Shown one piece after another: positions 26,677-36,064 of a stretch of 64,000 nt of DNA. The notes under the pieces are model-generated. The model had not been told where the DNA came from and ran no database searches. It saw only the letters and a list, made by a program, of their open reading frames with translations. Source of the DNA: CAWDMC01 sp963803295 (GTDB taxonomy: Bacteria > Acidobacteriota > Terriglobia > UBA7540). The stretch's first letter is position 1; every line of letters begins with the position of its first letter. The stretch spans positions 638,551 through 702,550 of the forward strand of contig CAWDMC010000023.1 in NCBI GenBank assembly GCA_963803295.1. Reading direction: 5' to 3'. The position numbers and the translations under genes are program-made.

Positions 26677-27840
26677 TTGCACGTCGTTCTTCTGAACCAT
26701 TGGTACGATGCCAGGTTCGCGTCAGCGGACGATCTGTTGGAGGCTTATCCCACTCTGCAGGGTTGGGCGGATGCTCTGCAGGCGGAAGGAGCTGAGGTCA
26801 CCGTCCTCCAACGCTTCCATCGTGAAATCAGGCATCGACACCATAACGTCAGCTTTGTGCTGGTTCCAGACAGGTACGGTCCTAAGATCCGGGCGTGGCA
26901 GATTCCGTGGTCGTTCAATCGCGCTATCCAAAAAGTGTGCCGATTGAGCTCATCCGGAACCCAGGCGTGCGCGGTGCATTTCAATGGCCTGCTTTTCCCA
27001 CTACAACTTCGAACCCTGAGAGCCGCGCTACCTAGCCAAATCCCCATCGTAGCGCAGCATCATGGCGAAAGGCCCTGGCGGGGAGTCCGCAGCTCGATAC
27101 AAAGGTGGGGTCTTAGAGCTGCCGACGGCTTCTTCTTCGCTGCATCTGAACTGTCATCACCTTGGGTTGAGCGGGGTATGATACTTCGTGACCAGCGGGT
27201 TTACCAGGTGATGGAGGGGTCGACGACCTTCGGCAGAGCGGGCCGCGCCGCAGCCCGTGGACAAACTGGTATGAGCGGTAATCCGGTTCTCCTCTGGGTC
27301 GGGCGCCTGATCGCCCTAAAAGACCCACTGACGGTTTTGAACGGCTTTGAGAGAATCCTTTTGGATGCACCCAACGCGCGACTTTACATGGTCTATGCCG
27401 ACGAACATCTCTTAAGAGAAATTCGGCTCCGGATTGAGAGCAATGCCTTGCTGAAGAAATCGGTTATTCTTTTGGGTTCCTTTCCTCATTCCAGGCTAAA
27501 GGCAGTTTATAACAGCGCTGATTATTTCGTTCTTGGCAGCCACTACGAGGGCAGCGGGTACGCTTTAGCTGAGGCCATGGCTTGCGGAGTGGTGCCTGTC
27601 GTAACAGACATTCCTTCCTTCCAGGTAATGACGGGTGGAGGTGTGATCGGAGCCTGCTGGCACCCAGGCGACAGCGATGCTTTTGCTTCGGCGTTTCTGC
27701 GAGTGCGGCGTCAGCCGATCGAAGTTCTCTCAGACGCGGCTGTTCGCTTCTTCGAAGAGCATTTGAGCTTTGCCGCAATCGCTCGCAAGGCTCTAAGGGC
27801 CTACGAAGGGCTTGCGGCCGAGCGGGCGGGGCGTGGATGA
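26677..27840 (+). CDS. Glycosyltransferase family 4 protein
   Basis: GT-B glycosyltransferase of 387 residues beginning at TTG 26677 (MHVVLLNHWYD, GGAG about six bases upstream). The donor domain shows VLLWVGRLIALKDPLTVL, GSFPHSRLKAVYNSADYFVLGSHYEGSGYALAEAMACGVVPVVTDI in the usual order, with the E-x7-E motif within EGSGYALAE. The divergent methyltransferase starts only 24 bases away, so promoters must overlap coding sequence. It overlaps the next glycosyltransferase by four bases (ATGA). Confidence 0.9.
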   Translation: MHVVLLNHWYDARFASADDLLEAYPTLQGWADALQAEGAEVTVLQRFHREIRHRHHNVSFVLVPDRYGPKIRAWQIPWSFNRAIQKVCRLSSSGTQACAVHFNGLLFPLQLRTLRAALPSQIPIVAQHHGERPWRGVRSSIQRWGLRAADGFFFAASELSSPWVERGMILRDQRVYQVMEGSTTFGRAGRAAARGQTGMSGNPVLLWVGRLIALKDPLTVLNGFERILLDAPNARLYMVYADEHLLREIRLRIESNALLKKSVILLGSFPHSRLKAVYNSADYFVLGSHYEGSGYALAEAMACGVVPVVTDIPSFQVMTGGGVIGACWHPGDSDAFASAFLRVRRQPIEVLSDAAVRFFEEHLSFAAIARKALRAYEGLAAERAGRG

Positions 27841-28955
27841 AGATTGCGCTGATCGTACCGGGCGGGGTTGACCGGACTGGCCGTGAACGCGTCATCCCGG
27901 TGGTGCTGAATCTGATCGAGAGGCTCGCGCGGCGCCACACTGTGCTTGTTATCGCCCTAGAACATGAGCGTGAGTGGTGCCGGTATCGCCTGTTAGGGGC
28001 TCAAGTCGTCAATTTGGGGCGGACCGTGGGGTTTGGACGCGCGGCCCGGTGGGTTATTCGGCTGCAGGGGCTTCTCGCGGCGCTCCGCGCCGAAGGCGGG
28101 AACTTTGATGTGCTGCACGCAATTTGGATTAGAGGCTCAGGGGGCCTGGCAGCGGCGGCAGGGCGCCTTCTTCGGGTTCCGGTGGTCGCAAGCGTTGGAG
28201 GGGGTGAATTGATATCGCTGCCGGAAATTGACTATGGCGGAGGCAGGAGTTGGGTCGGCCGCCTCGAGAGTTCCCTGGTCATGCAGTCGGTCCAGGCCGT
28301 CACAGGCGGCAGCCGTTATGCGTTGAGGCCCTGCACGGCTCGCCGTCCGGACGCTGTCTGGCTTCCCCTCGGTGTAGATGCCTCTCTCTTCAGCGAGAAG
28401 GTTGAAAGATGTCCGGGGCCGCCCTGGAGGCTCTTGCATGTGGCCAGCATCAATAAAGTGAAGGATCAGCAGACCTTGATACGAGCGATGCGGCTGGTTC
28501 GGCAACGCAATCCACGAGTCGAGCTGGACTGCATCGGTACCGACACGCTGGGCAATCGCCTACAACAAGCCTCAGCAGATCTTGAGGGACAAGTCAGATT
28601 CTTAGACTTTAGGCCGCTCGACGCCGTCGTCCCCTTCTACCGCCGGGCCCATCTGCACCTTCAATCCTCACTCCACGAAAGTATGGGAGCGGCTGTATTG
28701 GAAGCTGGCGCGGCCGGTGTGCCTACTGTGGGAACCGCTGTAGGCCTCGTCAGGGAGATGGCGCCGAGCGCAGCTCTGGCCGTGCCCCAAGGAGACGCAG
28801 AGGCGCTCGCCGATGGAATCATCACCCTGCTGGCCGACGAGGAGCGTCGCCGGCGCTTGGGCAGGGCGGCCCAGGAGTTTTCTAGAGCCTACGACGCCGA
28901 TTGGACCGCCGCACAGTTCGAGGCTCTCTACGCCAAGATCTCCAGGCGTTCCTAA
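27837..28955 (+). CDS. Glycosyltransferase family 4 protein
   Basis: A 372-residue GT-B enzyme starting at ATG 27837, inside the stop of the preceding glycosyltransferase. N-terminal MKIALIVPGGVDRTGRERVIP and the donor half LLHVASINKVKDQQTLIRAM, FYRRAHLHLQSSLHESMGAAVLEAGAAGVPTVGTAVG place it in GT4. The E-x7-E motif is in ESMGAAVLE. It probably adds a sugar to the same glycan as its partner. Convergent with the flippase gene at 29008. Confidence 0.9.
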   Translation: MKIALIVPGGVDRTGRERVIPVVLNLIERLARRHTVLVIALEHEREWCRYRLLGAQVVNLGRTVGFGRAARWVIRLQGLLAALRAEGGNFDVLHAIWIRGSGGLAAAAGRLLRVPVVASVGGGELISLPEIDYGGGRSWVGRLESSLVMQSVQAVTGGSRYALRPCTARRPDAVWLPLGVDASLFSEKVERCPGPPWRLLHVASINKVKDQQTLIRAMRLVRQRNPRVELDCIGTDTLGNRLQQASADLEGQVRFLDFRPLDAVVPFYRRAHLHLQSSLHESMGAAVLEAGAAGVPTVGTAVGLVREMAPSAALAVPQGDAEALADGIITLLADEERRRRLGRAAQEFSRAYDADWTAAQFEALYAKISRRS

Positions 28956-29007
28956 AGGCCGTTCCACCTGTTAAGGGACGTCCGCGGCCATCGGTAACGG
29001 GTCTTAC

Positions 29008-30542
29008 TTAATTGACTCGACGGCCGAGAATCTGTTGCCACAGCCTGGCAAACCGAAGGCGTACGGGCTCTTCAGTGGGCTGTCTTGCCAAGAAATGGAA
29101 TAGCCAACCTCCGCCGTAAACCGCACTCGCCAAAACCAAGTCGAGCGACAGTCCCAGATAGCTCTGAGGTGCACAAAGTTGCTTCAACAAAAGAAGTGCA
29201 GCGGTCATCAGGGTCGTGAGACCAAGCGGCAGCAGGTAAGCCCGGCGCAGAAAATCCCACACTTGGATTCCTAAAAGGCGGCACAGATGTCGAGGCAAGA
29301 AAAACAAGCTCGTGCCGGCCAAAGGGATCGCTGTCCCCAAGGCGACGCCCATAATTCCCCAACGGCGAAGCAGCGCGACGCTGAGAACCAGATTTGCCGC
29401 TCCGTCGACCGAAATGGCCCAGGTCAGCGGGCGGAGCCGTCCCAAACCCATCAGAATCCTGGCAGAACCCGCCTGAGCAAGGAACAAGGTCTTGGAGACG
29501 ACAAGGATTAGCAAAACAGGATAGCTCGAAACGTACTTGGAGCCGACCCAGACTGCGATGATCGGCTTGCCGAGCGCAATCAAAACGGCACACAACGGGA
29601 ACATCACCAGCGCGCAAGCTTGATTTGCTGCTACAAAGGTTCGGCGGAGCCTCTCGTAGTCCCCGCGCGTTTCGTACTCACTCGCCATGGGCGTGAAGAT
29701 TTGCGCCATGCTGTTGACAATGCCCGATGGGTATTCAGACAGTCTTGATCCAATTGAGTAATGAGTGATCGCGGCGGATGAAAGAAACGCTCCAATGACG
29801 ATGGCGTCCGACTGAAATCGGAGGTTCTCAGCAACTGAGAGGATGAACAGGACCAAGCCAAACCCAGACAATTCACGTAGCATGCTCCTATCGATGTATT
29901 TCGGCGCGAGACGGATGGGAGTCAGACGACGGACAAGGAAGGCACAGGCCAGATTTCGGACGACATTGATCGACACCGTGATGAAGGCCATCGCTCGAAG
30001 CCCTCCGCCCGCCGTCAGTGCCAGGAAGATCAACAGACCCCGAAAGAGGGCAGCGGAGATATGAATGAGGTTGAGGTTCTCATAGGCTTGGTAGCCTTCG
30101 AGAATGCAGCCGAACACACTCAGGGGAAATCCGAAGGCAGCGTCCGCTCCCACCAGAATCGCCAGAACGCGCGCAGTCTCCAGGAGATCGGTGGGAATTT
30201 TGAATACGGATCCGAGGTAGTGTGCGGCTATTGCGGCAATCGCGAGAACCGCGAGCCCCAGGGCGCCGCAGGCCGCCAAGCTGGTGTTGACAAAACGCGT
30301 GAGCGATCGTTCGTCACCAAGGACGACGAACCGAGCAACGTAGCGGGGTACGGCAGCGAGAATGCCGAAATCGAACAGTCCGTAGTAAGCGCTAAGCGAA
30401 AAGACCAGTATCCAGATCCCAAAACTGGTATCGCCGAGCCGGTGGAGAATGAAAGGAGACAAAACGAATCCCACCGCAAGTTGAACAGCAAGTCGCAGCC
30501 AGCCAGAAATGACGTTTCTCGCGGCTCGGGTTTTCGATTCAT
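29008..30542 (-). CDS. Oligosaccharide flippase (Wzx/MATE-like), one frameshift near the start
   Basis: Polytopic MOP-superfamily flippase with 12-14 helices: LSPFILHRLGDTSFGIWILVFSLSAYYGLFDFG at the start and TMAQIF-like SMAQIFTPMASEYETRGDYERLRRTF in the centre are typical of Wzx. The uninterrupted frame begins at GTG 30474 and would lack the first helix's lead-in. Reading from ATG 30542 (MNRK) and adding one A in the A4 run at 30531-30534 gives TRAARNVISGWLRLAVQLAV joined smoothly to GFVLSPF. So the true start is probably 30542 with a one-base deletion. It likely exports the glycan made by the adjacent GT4 enzymes. Confidence 0.85.
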
Positions 30543-30654
30543 TTCGCCTGCAGCGTGATCATTCCGGGGATTGCGTCGCTGGGTTTGAATCGCTGCGATC
30601 CCTTAGACTGGTGCAATAAACGGAAGACATCTTCTTGCCCGTCAAAAGGCTGAT

Positions 30655-31488
30655 TCAGCGAGCCACCCGCTCGAAGGTCAGCAACAGGTGATCGGCCAGA
30701 TTCCGCATCAGAGGAATGCGACCGAGCCAAGGGTCGATGCTGGCCGCAAAGTTCATGATTCTAGGGAACCTGTTAGCGTGTTTCTCGAAATACGTGGGAG
30801 GCAGGGCCACGCCGACTCCCCTCCATCCGCATAGACGGAAGTGGGGGCCGAAAGCGCGTCGAAGCTTACGGATAGATGGATACCAGCAGGCAACCCAGAT
30901 GTCGTCCACGAGCCGGACATGCACCGGACCCGGCCCGAGCCGGCGAAACGCCTGTTGGAACCTCCCCTGCCAGAGGAATAAGAGGATTTCCCAGGCGACA
31001 CACTTGCCCGCCATACAGAGGACCAGCTTGGCCCCTGGCTTGAGAAGACGCGCCAGATTCCGGCCCACACTGGCGAGGTCCTTAACGCAGTTCAACGCTC
31101 CAAAGTTAGAGAACGCCCCATCAAACGGCCCGGCACTTTCCAGATGTAGGATGTCTCGGGCCGCCAGAAGTCTTAGATTGACCAGTGTACCCAGTTCCGA
31201 CGAGGCGATGCGTCGGCGAGCCTGCTCAAGCATCTTGGGCGACTCTTCGCAGGCCCACACCTCGATTCCGAAGTCTGCCAAATGTGCGGCATCTACCCCC
31301 GTAGCGCAATCAATTTCCAGAACGCGATTCCCAGAACGAAAGCAAAGCTCCAGTTCCCGCCAAACTAAAATGCGTTGTGCGTGACCCGTGGCAGAATTAG
31401 TAAACACCACGTCGAAGGTATCTGCGATCGCGTCGCGAGCAATCGCGCACGGAGTGATATGGGCTTCCATGGATTTCTCAAAAGTCAT
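30655..31488 (-). CDS. SAM-dependent methyltransferase
   Basis: Class I methyltransferase of about 277 residues. Motif I is VLEIDCATGVDAAHLADFG (a variant: Asp-Cys-Ala in place of the usual Gly-x-Gly), followed by VWACEESPKMLEQARRR and DGAFSNFGALNCV. The C-terminus GVGVALPPTYFEKHANRFPR and LADHLLLTFERV has the same plan as the frameshifted methyltransferase at 25861, so the two are probably related by duplication. Likely modifies a sugar or lipid of the surface polymer. GTG 31494 and ATG 31470 are alternative starts. Confidence 0.8.
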   Translation of the reverse strand: MTFEKSMEAHITPCAIARDAIADTFDVVFTNSATGHAQRILVWRELELCFRSGNRVLEIDCATGVDAAHLADFGIEVWACEESPKMLEQARRRIASSELGTLVNLRLLAARDILHLESAGPFDGAFSNFGALNCVKDLASVGRNLARLLKPGAKLVLCMAGKCVAWEILLFLWQGRFQQAFRRLGPGPVHVRLVDDIWVACWYPSIRKLRRAFGPHFRLCGWRGVGVALPPTYFEKHANRFPRIMNFAASIDPWLGRIPLMRNLADHLLLTFERVAR

Positions 31489-31600
31489 CTTCACTATGCA
31501 CGACGTTCCAGATTAAGCTACGAGGACTCTTGATTGACCTCGAGTACAGCACCCCAGGGTGGAATCTGTCGGTCCCCGCAGGCCTAACATTTAAGATCCC

Positions 31601-32566
31601 TTATCGCGAAGCTGCGATGCCCGTGCCGCCGTGTGGCGATCCGCAGTGCTCGACAGGCTTGGCGGCCGTAACGACCACCAGCGGCGGCCGACGGTGGGAC
31701 GCAACCCGTTCAAAACCGGCGCGCGTCACATAGACAATTAGTTCCGCGGCGGTCGAGAGTCTAGACAGGTAAGGCGGCCTTGGCTGGTCTTGAATAAGTC
31801 GTCCCTCACGGATAAAGCTATCCCAGCCTCCATCCGATTCGAGATCGATGTTATCGATGTAAAGGCATCCACCGGGACGCAATACCCGAAAAGCCTCTTC
31901 CACATACCGCCAGCGATCGATCTCCTCCAAATGTTCAAACATGTCAGTGGTGTAGACCACATGGAACGAGTTGTCGCGAAACTCACCCAAACCCACACCC
32001 TGCAATCGGATTAGCCGGACATTATTGAGTTCACCCAAGCGGCTTGAAGCGTAAGCCAGCATGTGGGCTGAGATGTCAGCACCCGTCCATGATCGGCAAT
32101 GTGGGGCCAAGGCAAAGCCGACACGGCCGATGCCGCAGCCAATCTCCAGGACGTCTTGTTGATCAGTTAGAAGGAGGAGTTCGGTCAGTTCCCGAAAGCT
32201 TTTCAGTCCGGACTCACGGATTCTGGTCTCGTCGCGCTCTCCGCAAGCCGCCTCGGCAGCCTGCCATGGAGTAGGAGTGAGCGCGTTCCATACTTCGGCA
32301 TACTCGCGGCGCCCCAAATCATCGAGAAGCGGCCATTGGGTGCGCCGAAGCGCGCGTTCGGCGTACCCCCACGAGTACGCCGTAACAAAGGCAGTCATGA
32401 CCAAAGCCAAGAGCGTAGCCGATCCCGCGTGAACGGCAACGGCGAAAACCAAACCCCCTCCACTCGAGAGGGCCACGGCTGCCGGCAGCCAGCGGTACTT
32501 GCGCACGAAACTCGAAGCTGTCGACCGTATATTGACCTTTGCCCGCAAATTGGTCTTCCTCCCCAC
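31601..32566 (-). CDS. Membrane-anchored SAM-dependent methyltransferase
   Basis: A 321-residue protein with a hydrophobic N-terminal segment (residues 27-65, one or two helices) followed by a class I methyltransferase: motif I VLEIGCGIGRVGFALAPHC, then GADISAHMLAYASSRL, VVYTTDMFEHLEEIDRW and AFRVLRPGGCLYIDNIDLE. The fold is complete. Start is GTG 32566, directly behind an in-frame TAG. The membrane anchor suggests a lipid-linked glycan substrate; this is inference. Confidence 0.82.
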   Translation of the reverse strand: MGRKTNLRAKVNIRSTASSFVRKYRWLPAAVALSSGGGLVFAVAVHAGSATLLALVMTAFVTAYSWGYAERALRRTQWPLLDDLGRREYAEVWNALTPTPWQAAEAACGERDETRIRESGLKSFRELTELLLLTDQQDVLEIGCGIGRVGFALAPHCRSWTGADISAHMLAYASSRLGELNNVRLIRLQGVGLGEFRDNSFHVVYTTDMFEHLEEIDRWRYVEEAFRVLRPGGCLYIDNIDLESDGGWDSFIREGRLIQDQPRPPYLSRLSTAAELIVYVTRAGFERVASHRRPPLVVVTAAKPVEHCGSPHGGTGIAASR

Positions 32567-32679
32567 CTTCTATGGCGTGCGGGATGCGCACGTGTGGCTG
32601 TGATGCGGTCATCTGCACAGCGAGCTTTAGCCAGCTTGAGGCAACGTTTGTTGCAGCCCAAACCCAACGTTCATTCTGT

Positions 32680-33777
32680 CTATCCGCCGATCTGCGAAGA
32701 ATGGGTGACGATCGCAGGTGCTGGGTACGGTCTGTCTGCTTTTTCCTCTGAAACGTGAAGTGAACAGACACATTTCTGGCACACAGAATTACTCGGAACG
32801 TCGAGTTCTCTCCTAAACCTGATCGCTGCCTCACTGTTGAGAATTGTGTAGAGAGGACTATCGCTGAGATTTCCCAGGGGGGCATGAAAGAAGCAGGGGC
32901 GCACCGTGCCGTCCGCTTCAACCACACTTGAAACCCAGGGCGCGTTGCAGCGCGGGGCGATGAACGGAGCCTGCCCAAGGTGGGCCCGAAAGTGGTGGAC
33001 GATCCGTCGCAGTTTCTCGGGGCTCTCCATGACAAAGCCAGTGGCGATATCGTCGAAGTTCTCGTGGATCAACGCTTCGGTCTCCGTGGCCAGATCATCG
33101 ACCTCCGTAGCGTCCAAGGCCACCGTCGCTTGACGCTCTGGCGTCCAGCCTTCAGGGCGATTAAAAGCCTGCGAGCTGACGTCAGCAGCTAGAAAGGAAA
33201 TGGAGTTCAAACCGATTTCCTTGGCCGCCCGTACAGTCTGACGGAGGCTTCCCAGGTTTGCCCTCTGCACCGTGCATCTTCCGGAAACGAGAATCTCAGG
33301 ACGAATCTCCCGTAGGGCCTTGATTCCCTCCGCAAGCCTCTGGAATGCTTTGGGGACACTGCGAATGCGATCGTGGATCTCTGCGGGGCCGTCGAGAGAG
33401 ACGATCACGTCATCGACATTCTCCGCGACCGGGCGCGCTCGGGATTTCAGCAGGAGGCCGGTTGTCAGGATGGTGATTCGTATGCCTTCGGGACGAAGGA
33501 GGCGGCACAGCGAGCCTAGGTCCGAGTGCATCAGCGGTTCTCCGCCCGAGAGCACAACCCAGCGCACTCCCAACGCCCGAATTGAATCCAAGTGCGGCTG
33601 AAGATCGTCACTCGTGACTTCCCGGACTTGGCGAAGCCGCCAGATGTCACACATAACGCAGCGACAATTGCAACGGTTGTGGGGGAACAAAACCAAGATG
33701 GGCAGTGCGTGGATGCGGTGGTTGGCTTGTTCGAAAGCCGGCGTGCCGTTCGAGATTGGGTCCAGCTTGTTCATCAT
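32680..33777 (-). CDS. Radical SAM/SPASM-type protein
   Basis: A 365-residue radical-SAM enzyme. The [4Fe-4S]-binding motif CxxxCxxC is seen in NRCNCRCVMCDIW near residue 36-43; VLSGGEPLMHSDL (GGE motif) and VSLDGPAEIHDRIR follow. The C-terminal third has further cysteines (RCNAPW, RPCFFHAP, VCQKCVCSL) in a SPASM-like arrangement able to hold auxiliary clusters. Such enzymes modify peptides, sugars or lipids; here it sits among methyltransferases and B12-radical-SAM genes of a surface-polymer region. No precursor peptide is evident. Confidence 0.85.
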   Translation of the reverse strand: MMNKLDPISNGTPAFEQANHRIHALPILVLFPHNRCNCRCVMCDIWRLRQVREVTSDDLQPHLDSIRALGVRWVVLSGGEPLMHSDLGSLCRLLRPEGIRITILTTGLLLKSRARPVAENVDDVIVSLDGPAEIHDRIRSVPKAFQRLAEGIKALREIRPEILVSGRCTVQRANLGSLRQTVRAAKEIGLNSISFLAADVSSQAFNRPEGWTPERQATVALDATEVDDLATETEALIHENFDDIATGFVMESPEKLRRIVHHFRAHLGQAPFIAPRCNAPWVSSVVEADGTVRPCFFHAPLGNLSDSPLYTILNSEAAIRFRRELDVPSNSVCQKCVCSLHVSEEKADRPYPAPAIVTHSSQIGG

Positions 33778-33827
33778 CTCGACCGTGATGCCTTCGCCGG
33801 GCCGCGGCTATCAACCCTGGCTGCGGA

Positions 33828-34526
33828 TCAGCTTAAAAGGAAATGGTAGACCACAACGGCTGGGACCGCGCACGCCTCCCGGAAGAAACTGCTCTTTCCG
33901 GCCCGGGCGAAAACAGGCTTCTCCGGCTCTCCCAGTCGGAGATCGTGACAACCGACCAGGTTGAATCCTTCGGATCCAAACGACCTCTCAGTGTCCCTTT
34001 GGGTGTGCACAAATCCTTCGAGCTCGACCGATCCGTGCAGGTACCGAAAGCCGCAGCGCCATCCCCGTGCCTGGGCCTCCGGGTGTAAATCGGTGACAAA
34101 GAGTTCAGCACGCGGTCGCGAGACTCGCGAGAGTTCACGCGCTAAGGCGCGAATGTTGCCAACGTGGCCGACCGTAAAGGAGCACACGATGAAATCAGCT
34201 ATCTGGGGTCGAAACGGGAGCGAGACGCAGTCGGCAAGAATGAGGCGATTTCTTAGGAGCGGGTTGGCGGCCGCCCGCGCGGTCATTTCCGCGGTAAAAT
34301 CCACACCCACAACCGATCGAGCCCCGCGCACAAAGAGTCTCCGGAGCCACCGGCCCGTTCCGCAACCCACGTCCAGCCCTTCCTTACCCTCCAGACTTGG
34401 AAGCAAGAGATCGAGTCCACGTTCCTCGAGGGCCAGAAGCGGGTTGGGATCATCGTCGTAGGTTGCCGCCCATAGCCGATAACCCTCCTGGGCGGAGACG
34501 CGGCGCCTTTCAGAAGTTGCCGTCAC
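33828..34526 (-). CDS. SAM-dependent methyltransferase
   Basis: A 232-residue class I methyltransferase. GTG 34526 overlaps the stop of the upstream radical-SAM gene by four bases and has GGAGAGCC upstream, so I prefer it to the longer reading from 34619. Motif I GLDVGCGTGRWLRRLFVRG, then VVGVDFTAEMTARA, ADFIVCSFTVGHV and LSRVSRPRAELFVTDLHPE. It is close in plan to UbiE/BioC-like enzymes. Translational coupling suggests it acts with the B12-dependent radical-SAM protein. Confidence 0.85.
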   Translation of the reverse strand: MTATSERRRVSAQEGYRLWAATYDDDPNPLLALEERGLDLLLPSLEGKEGLDVGCGTGRWLRRLFVRGARSVVGVDFTAEMTARAAANPLLRNRLILADCVSLPFRPQIADFIVCSFTVGHVGNIRALARELSRVSRPRAELFVTDLHPEAQARGWRCGFRYLHGSVELEGFVHTQRDTERSFGSEGFNLVGCHDLRLGEPEKPVFARAGKSSFFREACAVPAVVVYHFLLS

Positions 34527-35986
34527 AGGCTCTCCTCTTTGGGATTGCGGAGCCTGAAATACTGCCGCATCCATTTCAATTCGACGGGAAATGAATACAC
34601 CCCTAGCCTGTAGCGCCAATCACTCAGTACTTTGAGCAGCCGGCGTCCCCACGCGGGCAAGCGGATATCCTGAATGGTGGGCCATCGCGAAGTCACGACC
34701 ACGTCGAAGTTGTCGATCAGCCGCTTCGTACCGCGGCTCAGCCATGGTGCAGAGGGATCCTTCTGCGTCGTGAACCTCTGCCAGCGATCGGTAGCCCATT
34801 CTTCCGGGTTGGTGGGGAACTGGACCTGATCCTCTACCCCCCCGTACATTCGCTCGCGCTGTGGAACCGGCGTGTAGGTGTTGATGATAATCTCAGCCTC
34901 CGGGTTAAGGCGTTTAACCTGGCGAATGAAACTAAGGCACTCGCGAGTATCACGGTCGGGATCCCGGGGGTTGCCGATGCAAAAGGAGAACTCGGCGACG
35001 ATGCCGAAACGACGTATGCGCGAGGCCAATTCCAGCGTCTGGCTCGTCTTGAGCTGCTTATTCATCTCCTCGAGAACCCAGTCCGAGCCCGATTCGGAGC
35101 CGACGTAGATCATCGTGCAACCCGCCCGGCGGAGTGCGGCGAGAGTCGCATCGGAATAGCGCAACAAAATGTCGACGCGCGCTTCGCACCACCACCGTAT
35201 ATTCAGAGGAGTGATGCGTTCGGCGAGTTCGCGCGCGTACTCCTCGCGGAGGAAGAAATTGTTGTCGTAGAATTGCACCGCGTCGGCCCCGTATTTTTCC
35301 GCCAGGTGGCGGAGGATGGCGGCGGTGCGCTCGGGAGCCTCCACCTTCTCGCGGCTCCCGGAAAAGGTCACAACCCCGCAAAAGCTGCAGCGGTAGGGAC
35401 AGCCGATGCTCGTCTGATGAACGGCGGTGCGCCTCCCGAGATAGGTGGGTAGAAGGTATCTCTCAACGGGCAATCGGTGATAGGGATACCACGGAAACGT
35501 GCCCGGGCTCTTCATCGGGCGCTCAGGATTGTGAAGGTGCCGGTTGTCACGATCCTTGTAGGAGAGCCCCAGGATGCCTTCGAAGCCGCGCTTCTCGCGG
35601 AGAGCGTCGAGAAGCTCGACAAAGGTATCCTCTCCCTGACCTCGCACTGCAAAGTCGACATAGGGCGCATTGAGCGCAGCCTCCGTATAATTCGAGGGGA
35701 AATATCCACCCCAAACCGTGGGGACTTGAGGGAAGCGGGCGCGGAGTTCCGGCAGGGTCTCGACCGCACTCTTGGTCTGCGGTCCGGGCATGACGGTGAC
35801 TGCCAGTAGCTCGACCGGATGCTCCTGCATCAGCGCCACCAGGGTCTCCCTGGGGCTCGGATCGAGATTTCCGTCCACGATCGCGTACTCTTCGCGGCCT
35901 TCCAGCATCGCTGCCATCGAGAGAATCGACAGCGGAAATCTGCGGTTGCGAGGTGTGGTCGCTTTCGGGTTGTAAAGAACGATCAT
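34523..35986 (-). CDS. Cobalamin-binding radical SAM protein
   Basis: A 487-residue enzyme with an N-terminal B12-binding-like domain (residues 1-150; PTVWGGYFPSNYTEAAL, FAVRGQGEDTFVELL) and a radical-SAM domain with the cluster motif SIGCPYRCSFCGVV near residue 195. FYDNNFFLREEYARELAERI and YVGSESGSDWVLEEMNK are typical of this class. Members perform C-methylation or ring and chain rearrangement on unactivated carbons. The classic DxHxxG motif is not obvious, so actual cobalamin binding is uncertain. Start ATG 35986. Confidence 0.87.
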   Translation of the reverse strand: MIVLYNPKATTPRNRRFPLSILSMAAMLEGREEYAIVDGNLDPSPRETLVALMQEHPVELLAVTVMPGPQTKSAVETLPELRARFPQVPTVWGGYFPSNYTEAALNAPYVDFAVRGQGEDTFVELLDALREKRGFEGILGLSYKDRDNRHLHNPERPMKSPGTFPWYPYHRLPVERYLLPTYLGRRTAVHQTSIGCPYRCSFCGVVTFSGSREKVEAPERTAAILRHLAEKYGADAVQFYDNNFFLREEYARELAERITPLNIRWWCEARVDILLRYSDATLAALRRAGCTMIYVGSESGSDWVLEEMNKQLKTSQTLELASRIRRFGIVAEFSFCIGNPRDPDRDTRECLSFIRQVKRLNPEAEIIINTYTPVPQRERMYGGVEDQVQFPTNPEEWATDRWQRFTTQKDPSAPWLSRGTKRLIDNFDVVVTSRWPTIQDIRLPAWGRRLLKVLSDWRYRLGVYSFPVELKWMRQYFRLRNPKEESL

Positions 35987-36064
35987 GTCAGCAGGAACTT
36001 CCTAGATGTTCATGATTCAATTCGATTGTCTGGGGCCACCACGTCTCGGCGCGGTGCTCCGCGA